Shown here: one piece after another, positions 7,371-15,898 of the stretch
How the letters are laid out: each line of letters opens with the position of its first letter
Numbering within the stretch: the stretch's first letter is position 1
Assembly (NCBI GenBank): GCA_910583685.1
Contig: CAJTXY010000007.1
Coordinates: forward strand, 1 to 44,391
From: an uncultured Bacilli bacterium
GTDB lineage: Bacteria; Bacillota_I; Bacilli_A; RF39; UBA660
Direction: 5' to 3'
Length of the DNA: 44,391 nucleotides
Notes under the pieces: generated by a model
What the model was told of the DNA's origin: nothing
Seen by the model: only the letters and a program-made list of their open reading frames with translations
The model's database searches: none
Program-made: the position numbers and the translations under genes

Positions 7371-9176
7371 ATGAGTTTTATAGATAAAATAAAAAAATTA
7401 CATATGGAAAAGCGAGTTTCTTTGATTATGGAGCCTCTTTTGCCATATCTTACAGATTTTTCAATTTGCGGAGGAGAATTTTCTAACGAACTTTTACAAG
7501 ATGATCAGTTGCTGAGACGATTAGAGTTTGTTCTTCGTAATCCTGCTAATGCAGGTTTATCTGTTGATGAGATTCGTTGGGTATTACAGCCGCTTAAGAT
7601 CTATCAAAATCATATGAATATGCAAGTTCATTTTGATAATTTAGAGCGTTGTTTTGAGGTTGTTAGTAATCTTATTGATAAGAAATGGGAATATGTTTCT
7701 AAGCATTATTGCGAGGTTAACAGGGATATTTCTTTTGATGATTCCGTTGAAAAGGCGATATTGATGACAAAGTCCTTTAGTGCGGAAGATGCTTATCGGT
7801 TTTTAGACTGTTATTTTGATAATAGAGAATCTTTTTATTATATCGTAGATGAAATGCCCTATTTAGATTTTATAAGAAGCATTGGTTATGAGGATGATGA
7901 AGCTAGTTATATGAGACGGAGATTTTTCTCTTTTTTAAACATAGACTCTAGACTTTTAGATTCCATTGTTCGTACTAATATTTCTCATTTTCAGGAAAAT
8001 GGTTTCGCTTTTGATTCTTCTTATATGGGAACGATTTTTTCGGCACTGGAGGAAAAGGAGATGTTATCTGGCTATTTTGATGAAGTTCTTTCCTTTTTAT
8101 ATCAATTTAATAAAACACCAAAAGAGAGGGTTTATTTTTTTCCTATACTTGCTGAACTCTCTGCTATTTGGCCCCTTAATCTATCTTTTATAAAATCACT
8201 AAATTGCATCCCTGATACATTTTTTCAGTATTTAGATTGCAATTTACTTCAAAAGAGAAGAGAGATTCTTACTTTATTTGAAAATGAACTTGTAGAAAGT
8301 TCTAATTTGTTTTCTAATCTTGATTTATTGGATAAAAGAAATCCTTCTGAGCAATTTTGTCAATCTGTCTATCGTATACTTTTGACAGAAAAGTATCAGT
8401 TATTAAAGCCAGAGCAGAAAGAGAGAGTGATGGAGTTCTTTGATGGTATTGATGATGCTCCAGTTGGTTGTGATATTCTTAAAAATATTCAGTTGATTTT
8501 TGAGGAGTCAGAACTTCAGGTGGAAAATATTCAAGATTTACAAATTTTTGAAGATGTAATTTTATTTATTGCGAGTGCAACAGAAGAGGAATATGAAATG
8601 AAGTTGGGAGCCTTTTTTCTTGTCAATGATCAATTAGAGGCTCATTATTTAAATCGGTACTTATGGTATTTGAGAAATTCTTCTCTAACTACCGAAGATG
8701 AGTATAAAGCACATTGTGCTTATTTTAGAAAACATTCAATTGATGATTTTTTTCAAGATTTAGATTTCTGTGATCCAGATAAAGTAGGTGGTAAATATCA
8801 GCAGGATATTTTAACATTAGTAACGGATGATTATAAGAAGAAAAAACAACACTTGCGTTTTGTTAAAAAAGCGAATCCCTATATGTTTCCAAAAGATAAA
8901 AAGAGAGTATTAGATGTTTTGGAGTATTCTGATGATGTGAATCATATAAAAAGTGTTGTTGATATGACTACTAATCCTATATTTCAAAGTCTTTCTCCTA
9001 CATTGCAGAGTACAGTGTTAGAATCTATAGAGCCAACTATAGAGTCTGATGTTTCCGTGGTAAGTTTTCATAACTCTTCTATTTTCGATGAATTATCTGA
9101 ACAGGAATTTGTTAAGTGTAAGACTATTGGTGGGAAAAATAATTCTCAAGTACTTCTTTGTAAAAATAATAAATAA
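7371..9176 (+). CDS. Unrecognised 601-residue soluble protein
   Basis: The start is ATG 7371 behind AAGGGAG; earlier in-frame starts lie upstream of the -10 box. There is no signal peptide, no membrane segment and no nucleotide-binding motif that I can see. The sequence is rich in Phe, Leu, Asp and Glu, with many short helices (for example LLRRLEFVLRNP and VDEIRWVLQPLKIY). This is consistent with an alpha-solenoid or repeat-helical fold, but I could not align repeats by eye. It stands alone, preceded by a terminator and followed by the T-box promoter. No function is assigned. Confidence 0.6.
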   Translation: MSFIDKIKKLHMEKRVSLIMEPLLPYLTDFSICGGEFSNELLQDDQLLRRLEFVLRNPANAGLSVDEIRWVLQPLKIYQNHMNMQVHFDNLERCFEVVSNLIDKKWEYVSKHYCEVNRDISFDDSVEKAILMTKSFSAEDAYRFLDCYFDNRESFYYIVDEMPYLDFIRSIGYEDDEASYMRRRFFSFLNIDSRLLDSIVRTNISHFQENGFAFDSSYMGTIFSALEEKEMLSGYFDEVLSFLYQFNKTPKERVYFFPILAELSAIWPLNLSFIKSLNCIPDTFFQYLDCNLLQKRREILTLFENELVESSNLFSNLDLLDKRNPSEQFCQSVYRILLTEKYQLLKPEQKERVMEFFDGIDDAPVGCDILKNIQLIFEESELQVENIQDLQIFEDVILFIASATEEEYEMKLGAFFLVNDQLEAHYLNRYLWYLRNSSLTTEDEYKAHCAYFRKHSIDDFFQDLDFCDPDKVGGKYQQDILTLVTDDYKKKKQHLRFVKKANPYMFPKDKKRVLDVLEYSDDVNHIKSVVDMTTNPIFQSLSPTLQSTVLESIEPTIESDVSVVSFHNSSIFDELSEQEFVKCKTIGGKNNSQVLLCKNNK

Positions 9177-9179
9177 CTT

Positions 9180-9207
9180 TTGTAATTTAAAAAACATATG
9201 TTATAAT
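9180..9207 (+). promoter_or_regulatory. Promoter of the T-box operon
   Basis: TTGTAA (9180-9185), a 16-base spacer and the extended -10 TGTTATAAT (-10 at 9202-9207). Transcription should start near 9214. Confidence 0.6.
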
Positions 9208-9213
9208 AGTTGT

Positions 9214-9418
9214 ATGGTTTTCGATGAAGGACATTTAGTAGTAGACTATTTTTATGCTAGAGACTTAGTGGTTGGTGAAAACTAAGAGGGAATAGTTTAT
9301 GAAATACAGGTTTCTGAGAAAAAACGTAGATGGCGTTAACAAATAGAGTGCACAGTTTATGTGAATTAAGGTGGTACCGCGAGAATTTCGTCCTTATCTT
9401 TTGATAGGGGCGTTTTTA
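9214..9418 (+). promoter_or_regulatory. Tyrosine T-box riboswitch (leader with terminator/antiterminator)
   Basis: The T-box sequence AATTAAGGTGGTACCGCG is at 9364-9381, a near-exact match to the conserved tRNA-acceptor-binding element. It is followed by a terminator, CGTCC...GGGCG plus five T (9389-9417). Upstream, the stem I apex reads GGTTGGTGAAAACT. A UAC codon at 9305-9307, followed by the usual purine, is the likely specifier and means tyrosine. Uncharged tRNA-Tyr should stabilise the antiterminator and switch on the CYTH-tyrS pair. The TyrRS gene downstream supports the specificity. Confidence 0.93.
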
Positions 9419-9437
9419 TATGAAAGGAGAGATTGTT

Positions 9438-9983
9438 ATGCATACAGAGTATGAAGTAAGAGTACTTGAAATTGATAAAGAGAGTGTTATTCAAAAACTA
9501 GAGGAGTTAGGTGCAACAAAAGAAGGAGACTTTTTGCAAAGACGTTATGTCTATGATTTTAATCCTAAGGTGGAGGGTAAGTGGATTCGCCTTCGCACGA
9601 ACGGAAAGAAAACAACACTTACGATTAAGAATTTAGTTTCTTCAGAGATTGATGGTACACAGGAGTTGGAAATAGAAGTTGACAATTTTGAGAGATGTCA
9701 TTTAATTTTAAAAGAGTTAGGGTATCAAGAAAAAGCTTATCAAGAGAATAGACGGTGTAGATATTTATTTAAGGGTGTAGAAATTGATATTGATGAGTGG
9801 CCTTTTATTCCAACTTATTTGGAAATTGAAGGTGCTAGTGTGGATGCGGTGTATTCTACATTAAGTACTTTAGGTTATCAGAAGGAAGATAGTACTTCAA
9901 AAGATGTACAAAAGATTTATTCCGATTATGGTTATGATTTAGAGTCTATTCCATATTTAAGATTGGAGGAGGAGAGAAAATGA
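9438..9983 (+). CDS. CYTH domain protein (triphosphate tunnel family)
   Basis: A 181-residue protein started at ATG 9438, seven bases after AAAGGAGA; the in-frame ATG at 9420 falls at the terminator end of the leader. The N-terminal EYEVRVLEID contains the ExExK/R-like hallmark of the CYTH fold. Basic residues that would line the tunnel are visible in 'WIRLRTNGKKTTLTIK' and 'YQENRRCRYLFKG'. Acidic residues that could bind metal are in 'VEIDIDEWPFIPTYLEIEG'. CYTH proteins include adenylyl cyclase class IV, thiamine triphosphatase and polyphosphatases. The substrate here is not known. It shares the T-box with tyrS and overlaps it by 4 bases. Confidence 0.85.
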   Translation: MHTEYEVRVLEIDKESVIQKLEELGATKEGDFLQRRYVYDFNPKVEGKWIRLRTNGKKTTLTIKNLVSSEIDGTQELEIEVDNFERCHLILKELGYQEKAYQENRRCRYLFKGVEIDIDEWPFIPTYLEIEGASVDAVYSTLSTLGYQKEDSTSKDVQKIYSDYGYDLESIPYLRLEEERK

Positions 9984-11212
9984 ATTTATTTGATGATTTA
10001 AAATGGAGAGGATTAATTAAGGATGTTGCAGGAGAAGATTTAAAGGAAAAATTGAATCAAGGGGGCTTAACATTTTATATTGGTGCAGATCCTTCTGCTG
10101 ATAGTCTACATATTGGACAGTTACCTACTTTCTTAGTCGCAGAACGTCTTAGAAGGGCGGGACATAGACCTATTATTCTAGTAGGAGGTGCGACAGGACG
10201 CGTTGGGGATCCTAGAGGTACCAAAGAACGAGAAAAATCTGATGTTACTGTAGTGGAACATAATTTTGAAAAAATAAAATTACAGATGAAAAAATTATTC
10301 GGAGAAGATACGTTAGTTGTCAATAATTATGATTGGTTTAAGAACTATAATTTTATTGATTTTTTAAGGGATGTTGGTAAATATATTAATGTTTCTTATA
10401 TGATTAATAAAGATTTGGTAAAAAGGCAAATGGAGTCTGGTATTTCTTATGCTGAGTTTTCTTATATGCTAATACAGGGCTATGATTTTAAGTATATTCA
10501 TGATCATTATGGGGCAGATTTACAATTTGGAGGTTCTGATCAGTGGGGAAATTTAACAACAGGTATTGAGTTAATTAGAAAATTAAATAATGAAGAGGTA
10601 TATGCTTTTTCTTGTCCTTTGACACTTGACTCTACTGGAAGAAAAATTGGTAAAAGTGAAGGGAATGCTTTATGGTTAGATAAGAATAAAACATCCAGTT
10701 ATGAACTATATCAATTTTTAATTAATTTTGAAGATATTATGATGGAAAAATACTTAAAGGTGTATACATTCTTATCAAAGGAAGAAATAGAAGATATATT
10801 AGAACAACATAATAAGCACCCTGAAAAGAGGTTGGCACAAAAAACTTTAGCACAGGAAGTTCTTACGTTCTTGCATGGCGAAGATGAGTATAATCAAGCG
10901 GTTAAAATTAGCGAAAAGTTGTTTAGTGGTGATATTTCTACCTTTACATCTGTTGATGTGGAAATTGCGTTTAAGGGACTTACTCCTTATGTGACAGAGG
11001 ACGATAAAAATATTGTTGATTTATTAGTGGAATCTTCTATTTGTAGTAGTAAGAGAGAAGCCCGTGAATTTTTAGGGAATGGTTCTATTTCTGTTAATGG
11101 TGAGAAGGTGCAGGATTTAGATTTTCAAGTGACTAGGGATGTTGCGATTGATTCTAAATATGTGGTTATCCGACGTGGTAAGAAGAAATATTATATTGTA
11201 AAATTTAATTAA
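9980..11212 (+). CDS. tyrS: Tyrosyl-tRNA synthetase
   Basis: A 410-residue class I synthetase that charges tRNA-Tyr. The HIGH-type motif is HIGQL at residues 44-48 and the KMSKS-type motif is KIGKS at 222-226. Tyrosine-site residues appear in 'YIGADPSADSLHIG' and 'QFGGSDQWGNLTTG'. The C terminus carries an S4-like RNA-binding domain (SSKREAREFLGNGSISVNG). Length is standard for the bacterial enzyme. It is the second gene of the tyrosine-T-box operon and starts within the stop of the CYTH gene (ATGA). Confidence 0.97.
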   Translation: MNLFDDLKWRGLIKDVAGEDLKEKLNQGGLTFYIGADPSADSLHIGQLPTFLVAERLRRAGHRPIILVGGATGRVGDPRGTKEREKSDVTVVEHNFEKIKLQMKKLFGEDTLVVNNYDWFKNYNFIDFLRDVGKYINVSYMINKDLVKRQMESGISYAEFSYMLIQGYDFKYIHDHYGADLQFGGSDQWGNLTTGIELIRKLNNEEVYAFSCPLTLDSTGRKIGKSEGNALWLDKNKTSSYELYQFLINFEDIMMEKYLKVYTFLSKEEIEDILEQHNKHPEKRLAQKTLAQEVLTFLHGEDEYNQAVKISEKLFSGDISTFTSVDVEIAFKGLTPYVTEDDKNIVDLLVESSICSSKREAREFLGNGSISVNGEKVQDLDFQVTRDVAIDSKYVVIRRGKKKYYIVKFN

Positions 11213-11214
11213 AG

Positions 11215-11243
11215 AAAAAGGATTTTTATGTAATCCTTTTTTT
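11215..11243. terminator. Bidirectional terminator between tyrS and the kinase-like gene
   Basis: AAAAAGGATT and AATCCTTTTTTT form a 10-bp A/T-ended stem that gives a T run on both strands. It sits between two convergent genes. Confidence 0.75.
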
Positions 11244-11250
11244 GTGATTA

Positions 11251-11964
11251 TTATAATATTTTTTTCATACAGTAATCTTTTGGTGTTTTCGTGCCTTTTA
11301 ATTTTTTAGAAATTTCATAAGTGACATTTGTATCTTTTGTTATTTCTATATCTGTTAGATCATAAATACTTGCTAGTTCTTTGTTGCAATTATCTTCTAT
11401 CATTTCAGCTATAGCTATTGACCTTAGCAACTCTAATATATTCTTTTTGTTTTTGATTGCTATTTTTTCTTTTGGAAAATGGATTATTTGAAAACAATCA
11501 GGATCTATGATGATAATACCATTAGGGCCTATCACTGCATTTTCTCTTTTTACATCTTCTGTCAAGGTCGACTCGTCTGTAAAAGTATCAAATAGTTTTT
11601 CAATTTCCCAAAAATTATCTAATAGGAAATCAGTTGGTTCTTCTAATAGTCTTGTTTCATTATTTGGATAATATCTTGCACTATAAGCATCTGTTCTAAA
11701 TGGTATTTCTTTATTTTGATATTTTTCGAACTCTGATGAACTTAGAGTTGTATATATATCGAATAGTTCTATTAAATGTTCATTGTTTATACTTTTTAAT
11801 AAGTCGAATACTTCTTCTGCTATTCTACACCAAGGTTTTGTATCGGAAAAATATTCTTTCCAAATTTCGGTTTCATTATGAGAAATATACGAACATCCCC
11901 CAGCAGTTAGATATTCTAATTCTTTTGGTGTATAAATATTTCCTTTTCTATTGCGATAAATCAT
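11251..11964 (-). CDS. Kinase-like-fold protein, divergent
   Basis: A 237-residue protein started at ATG 11964. The longer reading from 12027 would begin upstream of the extended -10 box, so it is rejected. Residues 135-156 read TEDVKRENAVI...IIIIDPD, fitting the kinase catalytic loop (Asp137, Lys139, Asn142) and the metal-binding Asp154 twelve residues later. The N-terminal part has GG22-23 and a Lys36 in EIWKEY that could stand for the ATP-binding strand. The large C-lobe after the DPD is short, so the fold would be minimal. The substrate is unknown; APH/fructosamine-kinase-like small-molecule kinases are the closest analogy. It is monocistronic. Confidence 0.5.
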   Translation of the reverse strand: MIYRNRKGNIYTPKELEYLTAGGCSYISHNETEIWKEYFSDTKPWCRIAEEVFDLLKSINNEHLIELFDIYTTLSSSEFEKYQNKEIPFRTDAYSARYYPNNETRLLEEPTDFLLDNFWEIEKLFDTFTDESTLTEDVKRENAVIGPNGIIIIDPDCFQIIHFPKEKIAIKNKKNILELLRSIAIAEMIEDNCNKELASIYDLTDIEITKDTNVTYEISKKLKGTKTPKDYCMKKIL

Positions 11965-11998
11965 AAAACTAGTTTTCTCCTCTTTTTCAAATGGATGT

Positions 11999-12007
11999 AT
12001 TATAACA
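11999..12007 (-). promoter_or_regulatory. Extended -10 of the kinase-like gene
   Basis: The minus strand reads TGTTATAAT, with the -10 hexamer at 11999-12004. Transcription should start near 11992, followed by an AGAGGAG site and the ATG at 11964. Confidence 0.6.
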
Positions 12008-12038
12008 TAAAATGTTGGCGATGGCAATTTAATTGTAT

Positions 12039-12070
12039 AAAAAAAGAATTTTAAATTAAATTCTTTTTTT
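12039..12070. terminator. Terminator of the YfhO gene
   Basis: A 13-bp stem, AAAAAAAGAATTT with AAATTCTTTTTTT, overlapping the stop codon at 12056-12058. It is symmetric and could act on both strands. Confidence 0.75.
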
Positions 12071-14566
12071 ATGATCTAAAATAATCAAGGTTAGAAAGCC
12101 AGTTAGTGCTATTAGAGAGATTATGACTCCCTCTTTTAATAGAGGAGAGTGATACACCATTTTTATATGATGAGATCCTTTTTTTATTGGGAACCCAATA
12201 AAGGCAGTATTTACTTTTTCATAGTTTTGTTTTCTTCCATCTACCCAGATGTCAAATCCCTCATCATAGGGAATAGAGGTAGCAAAGTAACCATCTTTAC
12301 TTACATTTATACTTCCTTCGAATTCGTTTTCTTTTTCATTTTTCATATGCCATTTATCTACTGTACTTACTTTATTTTTAATTTTGTTATAGTCTAGAAT
12401 ATAATTTTTAAAGTTGCTCAATACATAATGTCCCTTTCCAATTGTTATTTCTAGATTACTCCAAGGTTCATTTTTAGATAAAACGTAATGAAAAATATTA
12501 TTATTATTTTGATACTCTGATTCCTTGCAACTGATTTTGTTTGTAGTACCATTTATTGTTATTTTTTGATTAGGTAAATCACAGCTTGTTTGATTGTGAA
12601 TTTCAAAGGTGATAAATAGTATTTCATTCTTTATTATTTTGTTTAATGGAATTTTAATCTTGGTATCTTTTTTTGCATCTATGATGTATTTACCATTTTT
12701 CTTTCTAATTTTTAGGTTTTTTGTTTCTTGTGGTTTTATGCTGCTTAACAATATTTCTTTACTTTTACCGACAAATTTAAAATTTGTCTTTTCTTTTTCT
12801 GTGATGATATTAGCAATTAATGCTTCTTCCTGTTGAGGGTAGGGAAGACTTTCTAAATCTTTTCTGTTGATAATTCGATTGGTGGCATAACCAATTGGCA
12901 TTACTTTATCGTTTTGATAAACGGTGGCTTTGGGCCCTTTTTCTAGTATTTGATAACCAATGGATGGCTTCCTAGAGGAAGATATATATTTTATTCCCAT
13001 AAATGTTTGGAACATAATATTATCTGATTGTGCAAGGATTAGTGTATTTCGATTAGGAAGAGGATTTTTAAATACTTTTTGTTGAAAATTATTATAATCT
13101 TTGTGGAATGTTGATGAATAAACTGAAGTTGTGTAGTGTTTAGGGCTGATAATTTTATTTACTGTATATAGTGTGCTATCTAGGTTAGCACTTCTTATTA
13201 TTTCTTGTTCTTTATCTAAATGTTTGATTAAAACATCTTGCTTTTCTTTGTCGAAGCTTTCTTTTAAAAAGTCCTTTGCTATATAATTATCGGTCTTTTG
13301 ACCGATAAACCAATTGGTAATTACAATAAAAATTAGCGGAATTATTAACCAGAGTTTCCTTTCTTTTTTGTTATATATTATTAAGAATATAAATGTGATA
13401 ATACTGTCTATGATAAAGAAGTAGAAGTTTGGATTTTCTTTTGTTAATAATTGTAGTCCTATAATTACAAGACACATTATCAATAGACTTTTTATGTTTA
13501 CTTTGTTTTGGAATAGGTCATCTAGGAATTTTACTAGGGCAAGACCTATTAAGGGTAGAAATGGAATGAATACCTTATTTCTTATATAGAGGCCACCATT
13601 TAAAAGGTAGATAAATATAGGGAAAATGATCAGGATTATGATGATGCTGCTTAAGAATTTGTTCTGTTTTTCCTTACTTGTTGTCAAATGTAGTAGTGCT
13701 ATTAGGCTGAATGCTGTTAATCCTAAGGAGTAGGTACTGTATAGGATTGCATCTGTGTTTATTTTTGGTATTAACAGACTCAAAAGGGGGAATACTTTTT
13801 CATTGCTGCCACGACCTTGTAGGATGACAGAGGCGGTTGGTAAGAGTAAAAAAGCAGCCATTCCAATAGCAAGTACTATCGGTATTAAAAACTTTACTCC
13901 TTCTATTAAAAAACTTTTAAATGATACTTTATCGGTTCTTTCTAGATAGCAATAGACTCCATAGATAATGAAAATAACAATTCCAATTATACTATAGTAA
14001 TAACTCGTCATAATCATTAAAAAAGTACTGATTGTAAAAAGAGCTTTTTTCTTTTGTTTAAAATACTGATCAATTCCTAGTAGTCCTAGTAGTAGAAATG
14101 GCATATAATTTACAAACATAAAATGTCTATGAAAGTGAAATAAAAGGGCGGAAGAAAAGATTAAGATAATAGTCGAAAGAAAAGCATTATACTCACTTTT
14201 TGTGTGATTTTTTAAAAAGTAGAACAATAGTATTCCTGATAATATAAATAGCATTATATTGGAAACTATCAGATAAGTAGTCATCTCTATCTTTGGAAAA
14301 AGGTAGGAGATAAGTATGATAGGATTAAACAGACCGTAATATGAGAAGTTGAAAATATTTTGACCTGCTCCAATATTTATGGCAAAGTTAGGGAATAATT
14401 TTTTTGTATGATAGAATTGATTTCTGAAATATTCTGGAAAAATTGTATGCTGATTTATCCAATCTGTTTTTGAACCAAAAATAAAACCAGGATCGACAAT
14501 TAGTAATGCAGAAAGAAGCATAATGGTTATTAAACCAGCATAGATTAAAATCTTTTTTTTCTTCAT
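12056..14566 (-). CDS. YfhO family membrane protein (putative lipid-linked glycosyltransferase)
   Basis: An 836-residue protein started at ATG 14566 with a GAGG site; earlier starts lie within or upstream of the promoter. It has about a dozen membrane helices in the N-terminal 420 residues, starting with KILIYAGLITIMLLSALLIV. A large extracytoplasmic domain follows, and a final helix near the C terminus. The last domain has the YfhO-like pattern 'DEGFDIWVDGRKQ' and 'GFPIKKGSHHIKMVYHSP'. YfhO proteins are GT-C-fold enzymes linked to glycosylation of lipoteichoic acid and other envelope polymers. The donor and acceptor here are unknown. It diverges from the repeat protein at 14673. Confidence 0.85.
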   Translation of the reverse strand: MKKKKILIYAGLITIMLLSALLIVDPGFIFGSKTDWINQHTIFPEYFRNQFYHTKKLFPNFAINIGAGQNIFNFSYYGLFNPIILISYLFPKIEMTTYLIVSNIMLFILSGILLFYFLKNHTKSEYNAFLSTIILIFSSALLFHFHRHFMFVNYMPFLLLGLLGIDQYFKQKKKALFTISTFLMIMTSYYYSIIGIVIFIIYGVYCYLERTDKVSFKSFLIEGVKFLIPIVLAIGMAAFLLLPTASVILQGRGSNEKVFPLLSLLIPKINTDAILYSTYSLGLTAFSLIALLHLTTSKEKQNKFLSSIIIILIIFPIFIYLLNGGLYIRNKVFIPFLPLIGLALVKFLDDLFQNKVNIKSLLIMCLVIIGLQLLTKENPNFYFFIIDSIITFIFLIIYNKKERKLWLIIPLIFIVITNWFIGQKTDNYIAKDFLKESFDKEKQDVLIKHLDKEQEIIRSANLDSTLYTVNKIISPKHYTTSVYSSTFHKDYNNFQQKVFKNPLPNRNTLILAQSDNIMFQTFMGIKYISSSRKPSIGYQILEKGPKATVYQNDKVMPIGYATNRIINRKDLESLPYPQQEEALIANIITEKEKTNFKFVGKSKEILLSSIKPQETKNLKIRKKNGKYIIDAKKDTKIKIPLNKIIKNEILFITFEIHNQTSCDLPNQKITINGTTNKISCKESEYQNNNNIFHYVLSKNEPWSNLEITIGKGHYVLSNFKNYILDYNKIKNKVSTVDKWHMKNEKENEFEGSINVSKDGYFATSIPYDEGFDIWVDGRKQNYEKVNTAFIGFPIKKGSHHIKMVYHSPLLKEGVIISLIALTGFLTLIILDHKKRI

Positions 14567-14583
14567 AGTTAACCTCATAGCTT

Positions 14584-14598
14584 TTATTATATAACAAT
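14584..14598 (-). promoter_or_regulatory. Promoter region of the YfhO gene
   Basis: On the minus strand TATAAT follows TTGTTA about 20 bases before the ATG at 14566. No clear -35 is seen. Confidence 0.45.
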
Positions 14599-14672
14599 TT
14601 ATAAAATGGTGCAAATTTCGTTGATACTTTTATTTATCTTTGTTAAAATATATTAATGTGGAGTGTGGTAAT

Positions 14673-15896
14673 ATGAATAAAAAAACAAAAAAAGTCATTG
14701 GTATTATTACAGTGGTTTGTTTATTGATTATTGTTTTTGATGTCGTTTTTATTTTTTATAAACGTGGAAAAATAGAAGAGGAGGGCAAATACTATGATAG
14801 TATTAACGCTTTTTCTCCTTGTGATAAGGGTTATATTGCTGTTGGTAGCAATAATGATAACGATAAATTGTATGAAAAGGCTAAAATTACGAAATACAAT
14901 GCAGCACTTCAAAAGCAGTGGGAAAAGCTTTATAACCGAGGCTACAATAGTACGTTTTTTAATGTTGTTAGTGTCGAAGATGGTTATGTTGCAGTTGGTA
15001 ATTTTCAACAAACAAAAAAAGAACGTGATGAGAACACAAAAACAGCTTTATTTGTAAAGTATGATAAAGAGGGAAATGAAGAGTTTTCTAAAACGATGCA
15101 GATTTTAGGAAATTCTACTTTTAAAAATGTTAAGGTTGTCGAAGATGGTTATATTGTAGTAGGGCAAAGTATTTATGAAAATTCAACCCTTGGTATGTCT
15201 AATGAGGGAGGAGCTATTATTATAAAGTATGATAAAGCTGGTGATATTGTTTGGCAGGATCATTATGGTGGTAATAAATCTGGTCTTTATAATGATTTGC
15301 TTGTAGATGGTGAAAATATCTATGTTGTTGGAAAAGATTATGGACGTGTTGGAATTATTAGTAAATATAGTTTAGATGGGAAACGCTTACAAACAGAGAC
15401 TTATCAGTTTACAGATACTTTAGGGTTTACTGGAATTACTAAAGTATTCGATGATTTAGTCGTAGTTGGAGCAAAGAAAATTAGTGAAGATGAGTATGAT
15501 CATGATATTGATGGATTGGTTATAAAATATAATAAGGATTTGCAAATTATCGATACTATGATTTATCAGGATACAGGTTTAGAAAGATTTAATACGATTT
15601 CCACAGATAGCGAAAATAACTTGATTATTGTGGGACACCGAGCAGTTTTAAATAAGCAAGAGTCAACGAAAACTAAAAATGTTTATCATTATTATGGTCT
15701 TCTTGCTAAATATAAGGCGAATTTGAAAGAGGTCTATGTTGAACAGTATGGAGATGGAAATAATGATTACTTTACAGATGTTTTACCTGTGAAAGATCGC
15801 TATTTGATTAGTGGCTATTCCAAGTATAAAAATCAGGGTTATTTTTCTAAGTTTATGACTTATAATTATGCTGGAAATATGCTAGAGGTAAAATAG
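14673..15896 (+). CDS. Membrane-anchored repeat protein, beta-propeller-like
   Basis: A 407-residue protein started at ATG 14673 behind GGAGTGTGG. A single N-terminal helix (IGIITVVCLLIIVFDVVFIFY, given in part) anchors it, with the bulk outside. The exterior part has repeats of about 50-60 residues built on 'DGYIVVGxS...GAIIIKYDKxGDIVWQ'. Instances start near residues 45, 95, 145, 200, 245, 300 and 360. This layout resembles WD/PQQ/BamB-like beta-propellers, although the family cannot be named by eye. It is followed after 2 bases by a coiled-coil gene, so the two are likely co-expressed. The divergent YfhO gene may be functionally linked. Confidence 0.65.
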   Translation: MNKKTKKVIGIITVVCLLIIVFDVVFIFYKRGKIEEEGKYYDSINAFSPCDKGYIAVGSNNDNDKLYEKAKITKYNAALQKQWEKLYNRGYNSTFFNVVSVEDGYVAVGNFQQTKKERDENTKTALFVKYDKEGNEEFSKTMQILGNSTFKNVKVVEDGYIVVGQSIYENSTLGMSNEGGAIIIKYDKAGDIVWQDHYGGNKSGLYNDLLVDGENIYVVGKDYGRVGIISKYSLDGKRLQTETYQFTDTLGFTGITKVFDDLVVVGAKKISEDEYDHDIDGLVIKYNKDLQIIDTMIYQDTGLERFNTISTDSENNLIIVGHRAVLNKQESTKTKNVYHYYGLLAKYKANLKEVYVEQYGDGNNDYFTDVLPVKDRYLISGYSKYKNQGYFSKFMTYNYAGNMLEVK

Positions 15897-15898
15897 TA

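Noticed and set aside
11965..12027. Longer N terminus of the kinase-like protein
   Set aside because: The start would be upstream of the promoter -10 at 11999-12004.
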